A stretch of 64,000 bases of DNA from Sinotaia quadrata (taxonomy: Eukaryota > Mollusca > Gastropoda > Architaenioglossa > Viviparidae), in NCBI GenBank assembly GCA_028829895.1, contig CM054177.1, positions 34,559,064-34,623,063 on the forward strand, written 5' to 3'. Positions 35,757 to 48,760 of the stretch are shown here, one piece after another. The first letter of the stretch is position 1, and every line of letters starts with the position of its first letter. Position numbers and translations under genes: made by a program. The notes beneath the pieces are model-generated. The model saw only the letters and a list, made by a program, of their open reading frames with translations, was not told where the DNA came from and ran no database searches.

Positions 35757-36533
35757 GTGGAATGAGGAAGGAATTAAAATGTAAACAACTATATGAATGT
35801 TCACACTGTGATTTCTTAACTTTTTTGACAGCACATGCGAAAACTTATGCTTCTTCTCATTGCTTTTATTTATTTCGTTCTAGTGGCGATGTTGGTTTTG
35901 GCTTGGCGACTGAACCTTTGTCTGCCTATCGTGTGGCACATTTTATATTCAGAGACAGAGTGTCTGCCCATAGGGTACAGATTTTAGTGATGTCTCTCTT
36001 TATATTCACAGTGTCCATTACGTCTATTGTAAAATGAAAAGATTCAAGGAGATACATTGAGTTCAAAAGTCAGTTAGGTCAATCTTTCAAATATATGCAC
36101 CCTCTCATAATTTGTTTCTTACTCATTTGTAGCGATTTCTTGTATTATGTTATATCATTTTTCACATGAAAAGATTAAATACAGAACTATACGAATTTGG
36201 AATATATAGCATACTTTGAAGAACAATATATTCTTTATTTTCTTTAGGAAAATGTACTGAGTGTGCGCCAGTTGACTAAACTGATTTAAAATATTTAGTA
36301 TTTAATTAACGGCGTGATTTGTTATTACTGGTGTATTACATATTTCTGTATACATGGATTTGCCATTGTCACTTCTTACTTATGTTCATTTTCAATTTAG
36401 TTTTTATTTTGTTTAATAATAAATTCTGTTCGAAATAGTGTTCGAAATATTTATATTTTTTCTTCTTATAAGGAAAGGTTGTATATTGATCGGGAGGGGG
36501 TGGCAAATGTTTATGTTTACTTGTACAATCGAC
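35757..36533. other. No gene recognised
   Basis: AT-rich. A short partial repeat of CTGCCYATNGKGTRSANAT with flanks lies at about 35920-35990. An ORF from the GA tract to 36037 has one CxxC but no zinc-finger spacing. Confidence 0.45.
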
Positions 36534-36886
36534 AGCTAGTACTAGTTCACCAAGTGTCCTGCCAAGGAGAGAGATGTGTGAACAATAGTGTAGCTAGTAC
36601 TAGTTCACCAAGTGTCCTGCCAAGGAGAGAGATGTGTGAACAATAGTGTAGCTAGTACTAGTTCACCAAGTGTCCCGCCAAGGAGAGAGATGTGTGAACA
36701 ATAGTGTAGCTAGTACTAGTTCACTAAGTGTCCTGCCAAGGAGAGAGATGTGTGAACAATAGTGTAGCTAGTACTAGTTCACTAAGTGTCCTGCCAAGGA
36801 GAGAGATGTGTGAACAATAGTGTAGCTAGTACTAGTTCACCAAGTGTCCCGCCAAGGAGAGAGATGTGTGAACAATAGTGTAGCTG
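36534..36886. repeat. Minisatellite, 58-bp unit, 6 copies
   Basis: AGTACTAGTTCACCAAGTGT with CCAAGGAGAGAGATGTGTGA repeats every 58 bp (36541, 36599 and on). Only a few C/T differences separate the copies. Confidence 0.97.
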
Positions 36887-36964
36887 ATAGTGCAAAAACT
36901 GACATAGGTGGTTTGTCTCACAAATTCATCCAATGGGGATGGGCTGAAAGTTACTTTAATGAAG

Positions 36965-37310
36965 AAGTTCTCTATTCTAATAACTTTGGTTTTTGATGAA
37001 ACTGAGTCTGGTCATAAGGGCAATCATTAGCTTATGGTAAGGTAACTGACTGATAAAGAAAGAATGGACTTAGAAATATTTCATACACACTTGCTATTGT
37101 TCTATGATTTGAATTAGAGAATGCTTTATGTAATTAAACAAGTATTTCTATGTTCACTAATTTGATTACCTTGTATATGTTGATTGATGCTATATTTCTT
37201 ATGCTGCGTGTGTATCGGGCTAATGAATATTGTTGCAGGCTTTATAAGTTGAGAATATTTGTAAGAGAGGAAGGAGTTTTAGAAATAAAATATGGCTGCC
37301 TTAATCTTAA
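36965..37310 (+). mobile_element. LTR copy F, internal fragment
   Basis: Matches the middle of the LTR family in sense orientation: GAGTCTGGTCATAAGG, GAATGGACTTAGAAATATTTC, GTGTATCGGGCTAATGAATA and GTTGCAGGCTTTATAAGTTG are complements of landmarks in copies B, E and G. It is closest to copy G at its right end (AGGAGTTTTAGAAATAAAAT). Both LTR termini are missing. Confidence 0.75.
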
Positions 37311-37535
37311 TACTGGATTCAAACTGTCTACCAGTAAATCCTGGTCTGAGATGCCAGCAAAACCATTTATAGCTTTTAAATACATTTTATACTATTGAAA
37401 TTGATATTTGAATTTGAAGTATATTTTCCGGTTATTTAGCATAATGTCTTTCTACCACAATTAACTTTATTTGACAGATTTACCTACTGAAATATTTCAG
37501 TGATGTTGAGATCATTACTAAAACAGGTGACCAAG

Positions 37536-37745
37536 TATAATTTATGAATAAATGGGAGCCAAGTGACTTTGTGTCTTGTACTCAGAGAGGTGTGAATTAT
37601 GAATGAACGCAAGCCGGGTGACCTTGTAGTCTGTGCCCAGAGAAATGTGAAATTATGAATGAACGCAAGCAGGGTGACGTATTCTGTGTCCACGTAAATG
37701 TGAATTATGAATGAATGGGAGTCAGGTGACTTACTGCCATGCAGT
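37536..37745. repeat. Tandem repeat, about 52-57-bp unit, 4 copies
   Basis: GTGAATTATGAATGAACGCA with GGTGACCTTG and TGTGCCCAGAGA recurs at about 37539, 37593, 37651 and 37703. Confidence 0.85.
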
Positions 37746-38499
37746 CAGAGAGATATAAATTAGGGTGGTCAGAAACGATGGATGTCTAGCTGGGTACTAG
37801 GGATGGGGATGGGTGGGAGGTAAGATAAATGGTCAGGCAAGAAGTGCAGGAGTGTTCGTGTTTGTCCATGTCAGAATCAGAAACGACAGCCAATCAGACT
37901 ATTGAAATTAAGGGCCGTCGTTTAGAAATTTATGAATATAATGGATATATATGTTTAGTTAGATACCGATTTAAGTTGATATATGGGCCACCCATAAGGA
38001 CATACAATTGATGTCACAGGCAATGTGATTATATTAGGTGACGTTTTTCTTGAACTTTTACATATACATTAGGGGTGAACATTCGTTTTTCTTACATATA
38101 TTGATGGCATATGATATAACAGAATGCAGTTCACATCTTCAGTAAAGTACATATCACTGGAGTATTCATTGACTGTGTTCATTTTGTTTAATTAATTGCG
38201 TTCATTTTGATTCATTTATTTGTTTCCTTTATTACGTTGATTTTGTTTTTTAATCATTGATTGCGTTTTTTTAATCATTAATTGTGTTGCTTTTGATTCT
38301 TTAATTATGCTCGATATTAACTGCGACACCAATTATGAAATTGCTTTTGGCAAATAGCTCAGTTAGTGATCAATGAGCAAATTACTTTATCCAACTAAAT
38401 GTGTTGCTATATTCTTCACTATTCTTTACTTTATCTAACTAAATGTTTTGCTATATTTTTATTACTTTGAAAGAGACTGGAAAGTTTTATAGTGTGTGT
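37746..38499. other. No gene recognised
   Basis: AT-rich sequence. 38180-38310 has a loose repeat of TTGATTGCGTTTTTTAATCA-type words. Confidence 0.5.
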
Positions 38500-38640
38500 A
38501 GAAAGGTTTGTTAGTGCATGAAGAGAGATTTGTTAGTGAATAAGAGAGATTTGTTAGTGCATGAAGAGAGATTTGTTAGTGAATAAGAGAGATTTGTTAG
38601 TGCATGAAGAGAGATTTGTGTTAGTGATTGAAAAGTAAAC
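38500..38640. repeat. Minisatellite, about 21-bp unit with 43-bp period
   Basis: GAGAGATTTGTTAGTG alternates between the tails CATGAA and AATAA, giving a 43-bp two-unit period. Confidence 0.9.
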
Positions 38641-39519
38641 GATCCAAATGTGTTAGTAAATGAAAAGATCAATGTTATTCGAGCAAAACTGGAATGAACT
38701 TGCTTGAAAGACAATATGACTAACGGTGTCACTAAGAATATACTGGTTAAGTGGACTCTAGAACCAGAAATGTTTATCGAAGAACATAGGCTAAAGTCTG
38801 GCTGTATTTAAACCACTAGTAAGAACCAATATTAAAACAATTAGTGCTGACAAAACGCGAATATTAATATTTCACCTGTAAAGCATTTAATTTTATTAAA
38901 AATTTCATCCCCTTTATTAAAGTTTAAATTTCCATTGTTCAAATACCACAACATCTAGATGTGATCTGAGGTCTAAAATGTTGGTTACACAACTGCAATA
39001 AAATTATACATAATAAAATTAGTGTTAAATTCCCCGAAATCTAGCTAAACGGAAAGTATCAACTGCACACGTGGATGATGCCATCAATTATTTCCTTGAT
39101 TTGTCTCCCCTGAAGAATCATCCAGACAAATTTCCAAATAAATTTCACCGATCTTTGACTGAAATTAGAATATCTTTGTCAACAACAATTCGGCTACAAT
39201 GCACTCCTTATTTCAATGCAATAAACGTGTGGACTAAACAAAGTGATTATAGTTTTAATACTCTATTATTATTTAACTTTCCTCAAATATCGTGCTTTAA
39301 CAGCAGGTACAATGACAATAATAACACAGTTGAGAATCACTATCAGATGCAATAGACTATAAAACGCGACATTTCAATAATATGCGGAATCTTTCCTAGT
39401 AACCGCCTTTCATCACTAAGTGTTCTGTAGAAGTGTTAAATCCTCTTAGCATGTCATCAAGGAAAGAGGATTAGGATACAAAATGAAATCGGAACAGTTA
39501 ATTAGCTATCTACAGTACA
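38641..39519. other. No gene recognised
   Basis: AT-rich. A 94-codon plus ORF at 39071-39355 (MDDAINYFLDLSPL...) has no domain that I recognise and ordinary AT-rich composition. Confidence 0.45.
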
Positions 39520-39524
39520 TAAGA

Positions 39525-39700
39525 TGTAGCTAAAGTCTAGTTTAACTGCACTAAATCGTTTAGATAGGATGAAATGAAGCTAAAGTCTAGTTTAACTGCA
39601 CTAAATCGTTTAGATAAGATGAAATGAAGCTAAAGTCTAGTTTAACTGCACTAATCGTTTAGATAGGATGAAATGAAGCTAAAGTCTAGTTTAACTGCAC
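39525..39700. repeat. Minisatellite, 50-bp unit, about 3.5 copies
   Basis: GAAGCTAAAGTCTAGTTTAA with CTGCACTAAATCGTTTAGAT repeats every 50 bp. 39700-39900 continues as a weaker GCTACTACAGGTAAAAATAT repeat. Confidence 0.95.
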
Positions 39701-40010
39701 TAGAAAGATAACAATATATTTTATCAAGCTACTGGCGGTAAAATATGCTTCTGTTATCTACTGTATATAAAAATGCCCTTTGTTATCAACTGCTGGTAAA
39801 AGATATGTTTTGTTAGCTACTACAGGTAAAAATATGTTTTGCTAGCTACTTCAGATAAAAATATTATTTGTCAGCTACTACAGGTTTAAGTGATAGTAGA
39901 GATGGTGAAGTTACTGCATGTCAAAAATAATAAAAAAAAACCTTAGGCATTAATAAAAACTTTGATCTTTAGTAAAATTCTATACATAGCCTGCTGTGTC
40001 CCCCTCTAAG

Positions 40011-40014
<4 letters not shown>

Positions 40015-40074
<60 letters not shown>
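40015..40074. repeat. (CA)n microsatellite
   Basis: About 29 uninterrupted CA units. Confidence 0.97.
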
Positions 40075-40075
<1 letters not shown>

Positions 40076-40686
40076 TGAATGTATGTATGAGCAATCTAAT
40101 AGCTAACATGACATTTCCTGAATAATTATATATGCTAGTAGTTATTTGTTATACTTAGCTATTACTGATAGGTAGTTAAATATTAAGTTGGTCGCTCTTT
40201 ACACCTTATTATAAAATCTATCTATCTATCTTGAACATTCATTCGTCTTGCTGTTAAGTATTATAATCTTAACTCGCAGTGTTATCGGCTTATTGTCAGC
40301 AGCTGTTGCTTCCCTTTTCCCTGCATATGTTGACGTGTCCGGGCAAGGCACAATGAAAACACGACTGAGTGCTGTTTTGACATTTCCTGTCTCTGTTCCG
40401 ACGCCGGAGTTCTCATGTGAGCTAGGAAAACAAATACTTTGGCCTTTTCCTTATCCTCATTTACCATCACTTCCAGATTATATCGGAAAAGAATAGGAAA
40501 CGGCTATTTAGAGCAAAAAATAAAGTTAATAGCGCGCTATTTTCTGGCATTATCATTAATCTTCCGAGACCAAAGTTGGCGCCGATGCTAGTACCTGACG
40601 ACTATTGTTTCTATTATTTCCGCTCTCTAATGTACACCTACAGGTGCAACACAAACGTGCACACACATTTATCTCTTCCTGTCTCT
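40075..40686. other. No gene recognised; ORF of 82 codons at 40248-40496
   Basis: The plus ORF has a hydrophobic start (MLLSIIILTRSVIGLLSAAV) that would score as a signal-like segment, and a more balanced composition than its flanks. No family is recognised and an overlapping minus ORF is equally open. It could be an exon or chance. Confidence 0.3.

Positions 40687-41683
<997 letters not shown>

Positions 41684-41731
<48 letters not shown>
41684..41731. repeat. (GATA)n microsatellite
   Basis: About 12 units, followed by a non-repetitive stretch and a 19-bp A run at 41813-41831. Confidence 0.97.
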
Positions 41732-42082
41732 TATAATGGCTTTGGGCATAGGCCATGAAGACAGCTATCTAGGACACCATCATTAGGGGGGCACAGAAAT
41801 CTCCCTCCCCCCAAAAAAAAAAAAAAAAAAAGTAAAGAAAGAAAGATAAAAAAAAAATATATCATTAACTCTGTTAATGATAAGATGAATGTAGCTCTTT
41901 AGAGGGTGAGTTGAATTTAGATATGTTAAGGATGAGTTGAATTTAGCTGTTAAGAATGGATTGAGCTCTGTTAATAATGAGTTTAAGTTAGCTCTGTTAT
42001 AGATGAGTAGCTAAGCTAGTTGCAGCCCTGAAGGAACTTGAATGTGTGACAATGTAATATATCACAGCAAGGAAACTGTATG

Positions 42083-42275
42083 TGTGACAATGTAACAGTA
42101 AATCTAACAGTAACAGTAATGTAACAGCAATGTAACAGTAAATCTAACAGTAACAGTAATGTAACAGCAATGTAACAGTAAATCTAACAGTAACAGTAAT
42201 GTAACAGCAATGTAACAGTAAATCTAACAGTAACAGTAATGTAACAGCAATGTAACAGTAAATCTAACAGCAAGA
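42083..42275. repeat. Minisatellite, 40-bp unit, about 5 copies
   Basis: TGTAACAGTAAATCTAACAG with TAACAGTAATGTAACAGCAA is repeated almost perfectly. The unit is itself built from TAACAG words. Weaker 55-bp copies around CACAGCAAGGATCTTACAC extend to 42470. Confidence 0.95.
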
Positions 42276-42475
42276 AATTTTTACATATGACAAAGTAATA
42301 TTTCGCAGCAAGGATCTTACACCTGTGATAATGTAATTTCTCAAAGCAAGAAACTATTCGTGTGACAAATATCTCACAGAAAGGAACTTACACTTTTGAC
42401 AAAGTGATATCTCACAACAAGGATCTTACACCTGTGATAATGTAATATCTCACAGAAAGGATTTTACGGTTTCCT

Positions 42476-43340
42476 TGGTGATTTTGCACGTGTTCTTCTA
42501 AAAGTGAATATCGTCAGTAAAACCCTTCAAAGTTCTCTGGCGGATGTTGCTCGCTTTATGGGAAATTATGCTAAATACGTCACAGAATGTCAAGACTCAT
42601 GACTAGATCAAGCAAGCTAGAGAGTTGGCTAAAGAAGTGGAAATCAAAATCCTGGATTCTAAGTGGTCGTGCAAGTGTCAAGAAACGGATGTTTAGTTAA
42701 AAAAATCCGCTGATGAATGAAATAGGGGAAATTCAGGAAAGTTTCTTCTATTCGCTTATCGATGTCATGTTCATCCTTAAGCAGCGATTATGTCAGTTGA
42801 ATCAATATCACGAATGTTATGAATTTCTGTACAACATTCACAATCTCGAAACTGACAAAGTCTAACTACTTGCAGAAAAGTGAAAGAAATACTTTCAGAC
42901 GAAGAAGAAATCGATATTGTGATGTTGAACTGTCTGAGGAGCTACAAACGACTATGACATTATTGCGCAGGAAAAGAACTAATTTTTTTCATTCAAGATC
43001 CTGCAATTTCTTGCTGATGATTTCATGCTAGAACTCTTTCTCAACCGGTGGACGGCTTTGCAAAAAGTTGGCGAAACTGCCTATTACTGTTGCTAGTGAA
43101 ACGCGACTTACGGTCATTCCACTCTGATGGAGGATTGGCTTACAGATCTAGAATTTATTTAATAGAATTTCTAATTGTCAAGACTTTACATTTTTCTAAT
43201 CTCAAAAATGAATTTGCCCAAGGAAAACTAGAAAAGTCACATTCTAATAAGTTTGATATGACAAAATGTAAAGGAGAACACTAGCAAAAGTCAGAAGGCT
43301 TCAATGCCAGTAAAATTTGATAGAAAATGGTGAAATTTGG
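42476..43340 (+). pseudogene. Decayed hAT-family transposase (ZMYM1-like type)
   Basis: Blocks in family order but in different frames: VNIVSKTLQSSLADV (from 42504); LAKEVEIKILDS (about 42634); FFYSLIDVMFILKQR and LNQYHECYEFLYNIHNL (42743-42868, then a stop); a Leu/Glu-rich helix; and LPITVASETR (about 43077-43105), which corresponds to the C-terminal hAT dimerisation region. Stops and frameshifts separate them, so no product is possible. hAT transposases of this kind (DUF4371/ZMYM1-like) move DNA by cut and paste with 8-bp target duplications. The N-terminal zinc finger and most of the RNase H-like core are missing. Ends of the element are not identified. Confidence 0.7.
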
Positions 43341-43552
43341 AGAAAGTAAAATTGTCGAATTTCAGAGTGACAGCTTAGTTAGTTGCAGAATGCGGCAAAG
43401 GTGGTTGGGAATGTGAATTACAGTGATTTTACTTTCTTATGTTGGGAATGTGAATGACAGTAATTTTACTTTCTTAGGTTGGAGGTTCCGCTCTAGGGTA
43501 TCTCGACGATGCCAAGACCTTTACATAGAAAATTTGATAGAATGAAAGAAAG

Positions 43553-43606
43553 GTGGATAGGTAGATAGATGGATAGATAGTTATATAGATAGATAGATAG
43601 TTAGAT
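43553..43606. repeat. Imperfect (GATA)n tract
   Basis: GATA units broken by GG, GTT and GTTA changes. Confidence 0.9.
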
Positions 43607-43749
43607 ACCGAGGTGAAAAGACATCAGAGAGAAGTAGTTGTACCTTCGACGAGTAGAAACAAACACAAATCTCTTTACTCATATAACTACAATTAGGATC
43701 AAAAGAAACTTGGATTTCTTGGTGTATGCATATCTTTCATTTCCTAAAC

Positions 43750-44220
43750 AAAGCATAAGCTAACACCATAACAGTGTAATATTTTAACACGAAAACTTTT
43801 AAAAAAATCAAAATAATAACAATATAACATTTTAATAAAATAACACTTAAAACACTAACTTCATAACACTATGACATTGTAACACCAAAACACTTAAAAA
43901 ATATTAACATCATAGCACTAAACTAGTTTAAATCATAGCATGAAAGCCACTTTACAATATCAATGCACTTTCACACCTCAAGTTTAATTTCATAATACCT
44001 TGACCCTGCAACACTTTAATATAATATGAGTTTAACTTCCTAACACTTATTACTCTCATACCATAATATTGTAACACTAAAATAGTTTAATTTTTTAGCG
44101 ATTTATCATCATACTATTTTAATACCACAAGAGTTAACTCCATAACATATGAACATCACAAGAATTTAACTTCATAATGTTTATCACCATAACACCATAA
44201 GAATTGTACACAACACTTTT
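43750..44220. repeat. Degenerate AACACTTTAA-type repeat
   Basis: CATAACACT, TGTAACACT and AGTTTAACTTCATAA words recur irregularly every 20-40 bp, consistent with a decayed array. Confidence 0.6.
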
Positions 44221-44247
44221 GTCCAGGTACAAGTGTGTAACTGCATT

Positions 44248-44453
<206 letters not shown>

Positions 44454-44555
44454 CCTTAGTCTTGTCGACCGTTGGGACACCACTGATGACCTGACAACCA
44501 GTTTTCTCCATTCCATTCTGTTCTCTGCTAATCTCACCGTACTGCATTTCACGTC
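44454..44555 (-). pseudogene. LINE ORF2 C-terminus with (GATA)n tail
   Basis: On minus this reads TVRLAENRMEWRKLVVRSSV and VSQRSTRLRDR, then a TAG stop lying within the first GATA unit. The EWRKLVV...SQR...RLRDR pattern is the extreme C-terminus found in a widespread group of animal non-LTR retrotransposons. Everything upstream is missing, as expected for 5'-truncated LINE insertion. It might belong to the same family as the RT fragment at 28293-28622, but they do not overlap, so this is untested. Confidence 0.65.
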
Positions 44556-45739
44556 CATCTAAAGACAATGTCAAGTATTTAACATTATTTGCCCGTCTTG
44601 TCTATAGTCAATGACAAGTATATAATTGTGCATAGACAATATTACTGCATGATCATATGACCCATTTTCTTAAAAAAGACATGTATGTATGTGTGTGCTT
44701 GCGTATGTATTGTATGTGTGAATGTACATATGTATTTTGTATTGTCCTATATGTATAATGTGTGTGCCATTTTTGTTAGGAAAAACTTTATCACAATACA
44801 ATTTAATGTATACCCTAGATTAGAGTATAAGAGAAAATTAGTGTTAGAATGTAATTCTATATTTAATGTTATGAAAAGACACATATTTAATATCTGATCG
44901 TATACGTTCAATTATCAAAGGAACACATTTGAATATTTGAAATTAATGTCAAATGAAGTATCTGAGACATGTCATGGATGTCACACTTTCTGACGTTGTT
45001 CACTTTCGTACATACGGTTGAAGATGTCTAAGATGGGTTGCAATTGTGCCTTGGACAACTATTTGTCTTCCGGCATTCGGTCTCTCCCCTGCCTTGGTGA
45101 AAGATAACCTTTATCGCTCGAGACCATAAATCTGGAGCTGCAGGCCTGGAGGAGAGTGGTTTAGTGGAACAGTTTATGTGTGCAGTGAAAGAAAGTGTGA
45201 TCGCAACAACAAACAGAAGCTGCAAGTGGGAAAGGTGTTGATAAACAAATATTCTCTCTGGGAACAGATACCTAACCACGTGATGATTTACAGGAGAGGT
45301 TGCCGACAGGTTGTAACGTCTGTTGAATATCATTATCAGACATTGTCTGACGCAAAAATATTTTAAAATGTAGCTAATTGTTATTAAACATTACCTTAGC
45401 GGTCCTTGCTGCTGTTTGCATTCGACAGAAATTGTATGAAAACCCCAAACAGATTTATGACGTTAATCAGAAATCAATTGTATCAACACCTCCAACAAAA
45501 CTGATCATTACTTAGAACATTTCTGGCGTTCTGGCGTGGAATTTAACGATCTTATGCAGACAGTCTCAGCAAACTGCAGTGCTAGTAGCACAACACATAT
45601 TCACATACCCCCCCCCCACACACACACACTCGCTCACACACACGCGCACACACATTTACCGTCAACAACATCTACTTTAGTTTGCACAGCTCTTGTCAAC
45701 CCACTCGTAACTATAACCCACTAAATTAGGAAAACCATT
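44556..45739. other. No gene recognised
   Basis: AT-rich then, from 45000 to 45370, more balanced sequence with overlapping ORFs on both strands (45028-45333 minus, 45178-45366 plus) lacking known domains. A nine-C run and CA-rich stretch lie at 45609-45652. Confidence 0.4.
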
Positions 45740-46430
45740 TTCCGTCAGCAGTGCGAGGATGAGAAAGCTGGCCGAGCAGGTCTGTATGAATCAAGGCCGG
45801 TAATCTTCGTATCTCGTGTTGCCCCCATGGTTTTCGTTTACTTTCCAATGTTTGTTTTTGTACCCAGCCCAGAGAACGCGAAATCGGAGCTAGAGTAAAA
45901 CATGGGGTTGTGCTTTATCGCGCATCGTCTCGAAATGCTATAGTCTTGAAAGTTAACGCAGCTTTAGTTTTAAAGTGCCTCCCAAGATGGAAACCAATGG
46001 ATGGATTTGAAAGCAAGAGTGATTTGAACATTATGTGTTCACGTCTGATGTCAAGCGTCGTCTCGAGGTTCTTTTTGTCTCGTCGTTTTATTTCCCTCCG
46101 GAGCCATGCATCCGTCTCTAGAAGGCCTAGCCAAAGGGTTCGCCATTTCCTGATTAAGGATTGGAGTTGCTTGGCGGGCAAATCAAAATGGTGGCAAGCG
46201 ATTAAGCCATTAAGGTTTAGGACTGCGCTGCGCTCTGGGAGTGAGACGGTTACTGCCCAAGCAATTCATGCCATACACGACCGCTTGATACGGATCCGAG
46301 AACATCGGAAAGCGGATTATGATTGAGTTGCACTATGATACGGAAGTCTTTTGGGCGTCCCCGTGAGCTGCATATCGCCCGTGCCGTGACACCACAACTG
46401 GCTCACGTCAAGATGGTCAGTGGACACACA
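45740..46430. other. GC-richer island with overlapping ORFs on both strands
   Basis: Base composition is near balanced, unlike the AT-rich flanks, and simple repeats are absent. The longest ORF is 138 codons on plus (45910-46326, Arg-rich, starts MLYRASSRNAIVLKVNAA). An 88-codon minus ORF overlaps it (45915-46181). Neither shows a recognisable domain, and both being open in a GC-richer patch is weak evidence. It could be a relic of an unknown element or a true exon cluster. Confidence 0.3.
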
Positions 46431-46439
46431 AGAGGTGAA

Positions 46440-46580
46440 ACGAGCGAAGGACCAGGTTATATTTTCCACCCGCCTACACAATCACTTCTTTGGTGATCGG
46501 CAGTGAACTGAGCCTCGTACTAAGTTACATTCTTCACCCTCCTACACAATCACTTTCTTAGGCGATAGCTGAAAGGACGT
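46440..46580. repeat. Two-copy duplication, about 66 bp
   Basis: TTATATTTTCCACCCGCCTA with CACAATCACTTC is matched at about 46526 by TTACATTCTTCACCCTCCTA with CACAATCACTTT. Confidence 0.8.
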
Positions 46581-46689
46581 AGTGATGAGACTGTTCGTCA
46601 TTTCGAGAGTTCCATTCTGCTGTTGTTATAGTGCTATAATATGTCGCCATCGTGTATTGTATTGAAATGTAATGAATAAACATCCTAAA

Positions 46690-46795
46690 ATTGAATCTCT
46701 GAAAATGTGTAACAGTTCAGTAACTTATAAAAATATAAAAACTCATTGCGTAACAGTTCACTAACTTATAAAAATATAAAAACTCATTGCGTTTT
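46690..46795. repeat. Two-copy duplication, about 43 bp
   Basis: GTAACAGTTCASTAACTTAT with AAAAATATAAAAACTCATTGCG occurs twice. Confidence 0.9.
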
Positions 46796-46904
46796 GTTCT
46801 TTTAGACAATAATAGTGATGCTCATCATCGATATTATCATCATACATATATGTATTTCTATCACTAATTCTATTAATAGTACGGTATTGTTTGGGGATTA
46901 ACAG

Positions 46905-47160
46905 CAAAGGAATACCTTGTACACTTTGCTTGCTGTCTATTTATGTACATGACTCGGGATTCACTATGCATCTTTTGTTTATTGTCTATTTATGTACATG
47001 ACTCGGGATTCACTATGCATCTTTTGTTTATTGTCTACTTAAATGTATTATCAGGACGTTAAACCTCACTATGTATTTTTTGTTTACTGTTTACTTAAAT
47101 GTATTATCAGGACGTTAAACCTCACTATGTATTTTTTGTTTACTGTCTACTTCTTGTGAT
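46905..47160. repeat. Tandem repeat, about 57-60-bp unit, 4 copies in two variants
   Basis: Two copies carry ATGTACATGACTCGGGATTC and two carry AATGTATTATCAGGACGTTA. All share CACTATGYAT and TTTTGTTTA(T/C)TGT. Confidence 0.9.
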
Positions 47161-47209
47161 AGCTGGAATTTAAACTCATATATCTCGTCTTTTCTCAAAT
47201 CTGTCCTTG

Positions 47210-47590
47210 GAACATGAATAATTCTTCTTGTCCTCATATATCCAACAGCTGAACTAATATAAAGTATTACATTATTTTTTATATTCGCTAAATTTCCTCT
47301 CTTTATTACTCCAACAACTGATATATAAGTATTACTTTAGCTTTAATAACATAATTAATTCTCTTCATTAATCCCACAGCTGAACTAATATAAGTATTAC
47401 TTTAGCTTTAATCACATAATTAATTCTCTTCATTAATCCCACAGCCGAACTAATATAAGTATTACTATAGCTTTTATATTAATATAATTTCCTTCTCTTC
47501 GTATAGCCAACAGTTGACCTAATGTAAGTATTACTATAGCTTTTGTATTAACATAATTTCAGTCTTTATTTATCCAACATTTAAACTAAT
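47210..47590. repeat. Diverged tandem repeat, about 65-75-bp unit, 5-6 copies
   Basis: CACAGCTGAACTAATATAAG with TATTACTTTAGCTTTAAT and TTAATTCTCTTCATTAATCC recurs with decreasing similarity to the right. Confidence 0.85.
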
Positions 47591-47904
47591 ACAACTATAA
47601 TCTGTGTGTTCGCATACACATTCTTATCTCCCTTTCCTATCAGATACGTAACATTTGCTTTCATTCGATTGTCAGTCTTAAATGAGTACTAGACATCAGC
47701 AACACATCAAAGGTTCACTAAAATGAAGTCTTTAATAGTTGGAAGAAAAAAAAAGTGTTGCCAACCGTGAGGAAGTAAAAAATTCTTTGAACAGAATGCT
47801 AAACGTTATAACTATGTTGAACAACATATATAAACTACTTGCACATAATTTTAACGTTCTGACTTTGGAATCTGGATTTATAATTAAAACACCCTGAATA
47901 ATGT

Positions 47905-48004
47905 GTTATGTCTAGAGCTTGTTGAAAAATAAGTTAATTTTATCGTATGTAATGCTATGTCTAGAGCTTGTTTAAAAATAAGTTAATTTTATCGTATGTA
48001 ATGC
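47905..48004. repeat. Two-copy duplication, 49 bp
   Basis: TATGTCTAGAGCTTGTTGAA with AAATAAGTTAATTTTATCGT occurs at 47907 and 47956. Confidence 0.95.
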
Positions 48005-48152
48005 TACAGTTTAGAACAAGAGGTATTTCTATTTATATGAAACTATTTTTCTAACATAAATATTAAATGAATAATTTTTATGAATTTGTGTATCAAACTG
48101 TACACATTATACAATATTTACATTTTACATTTGAGAAATTAAAATCTAAAAG

Positions 48153-48155
<3 letters not shown>

Positions 48156-48212
<57 letters not shown>
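48156..48212. repeat. (CA)n microsatellite
   Basis: About 28 CA units. Confidence 0.97.
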
Positions 48213-48216
<4 letters not shown>

Positions 48217-48464
48217 TAAAACATATTTCAAGAAGTAATTGCTTTAATGTGGTCAAACCGAATATATGTATAATGTAACATTTCTTTTTAACTGAATGAA
48301 ACTTGAGTTTCTTGTCAGAACTATTCTTAAATCTTAGCATAGGAAGTTAAAATTTAGAGCACGGTCTTTGGCAGATTAGCTCTGTTGAGTGGCTCTCCTT
48401 TTCGAGGTGATTAAATTTCTTGTCTTAATTTCCACATTAATGAGTGTATTTCGGATTTAATACA

Positions 48465-48760
48465 GGCATTGCAAACCGATAGCACTGCCGCATTAGGCTC
48501 TCAATACAGCAGGGGGTCTCATCTTGCAAGGAAAATGACGTAGACAGACAGTAGAACCTGGGGAAGCTGCCCCCGGCCCACAGTGCGCACGCGCAAACGA
48601 GGTCTCTTCCGCTTAGGAACGGTAACCGAAAACCGAAATCGGTTTGAATGGGATATCAGGTGATGTGAGGCGACCTCTCACGCTCAAGCTCGCTATTGCT
48701 ACCATAGTCAGACAGTACGTGAGAGAAGGGTATTCACGATAGCTTAGCTGTGCCATGCAC
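48465..48760. promoter_or_regulatory. CpG-bearing patch with NRF-1-like palindrome
   Basis: A GC-richer stretch of about 300 bp between AT-rich flanks. It contains TGCGCACGCGCA (48584-48595), a full match to the NRF-1 consensus, inside a GGCCCACAGTGCGCACGCGC context. Such sites mark many animal promoters, but no transcription unit can be shown on either side, so promoter identity is inference. Confidence 0.3.

Noticed and set aside
35780..35870. C2H2-like zinc finger in CSHCDFLTFLTAHAKTY
   Set aside because: Cys-to-His spacing does not fit the C2H2 pattern, and the frame comes out of a GA microsatellite.
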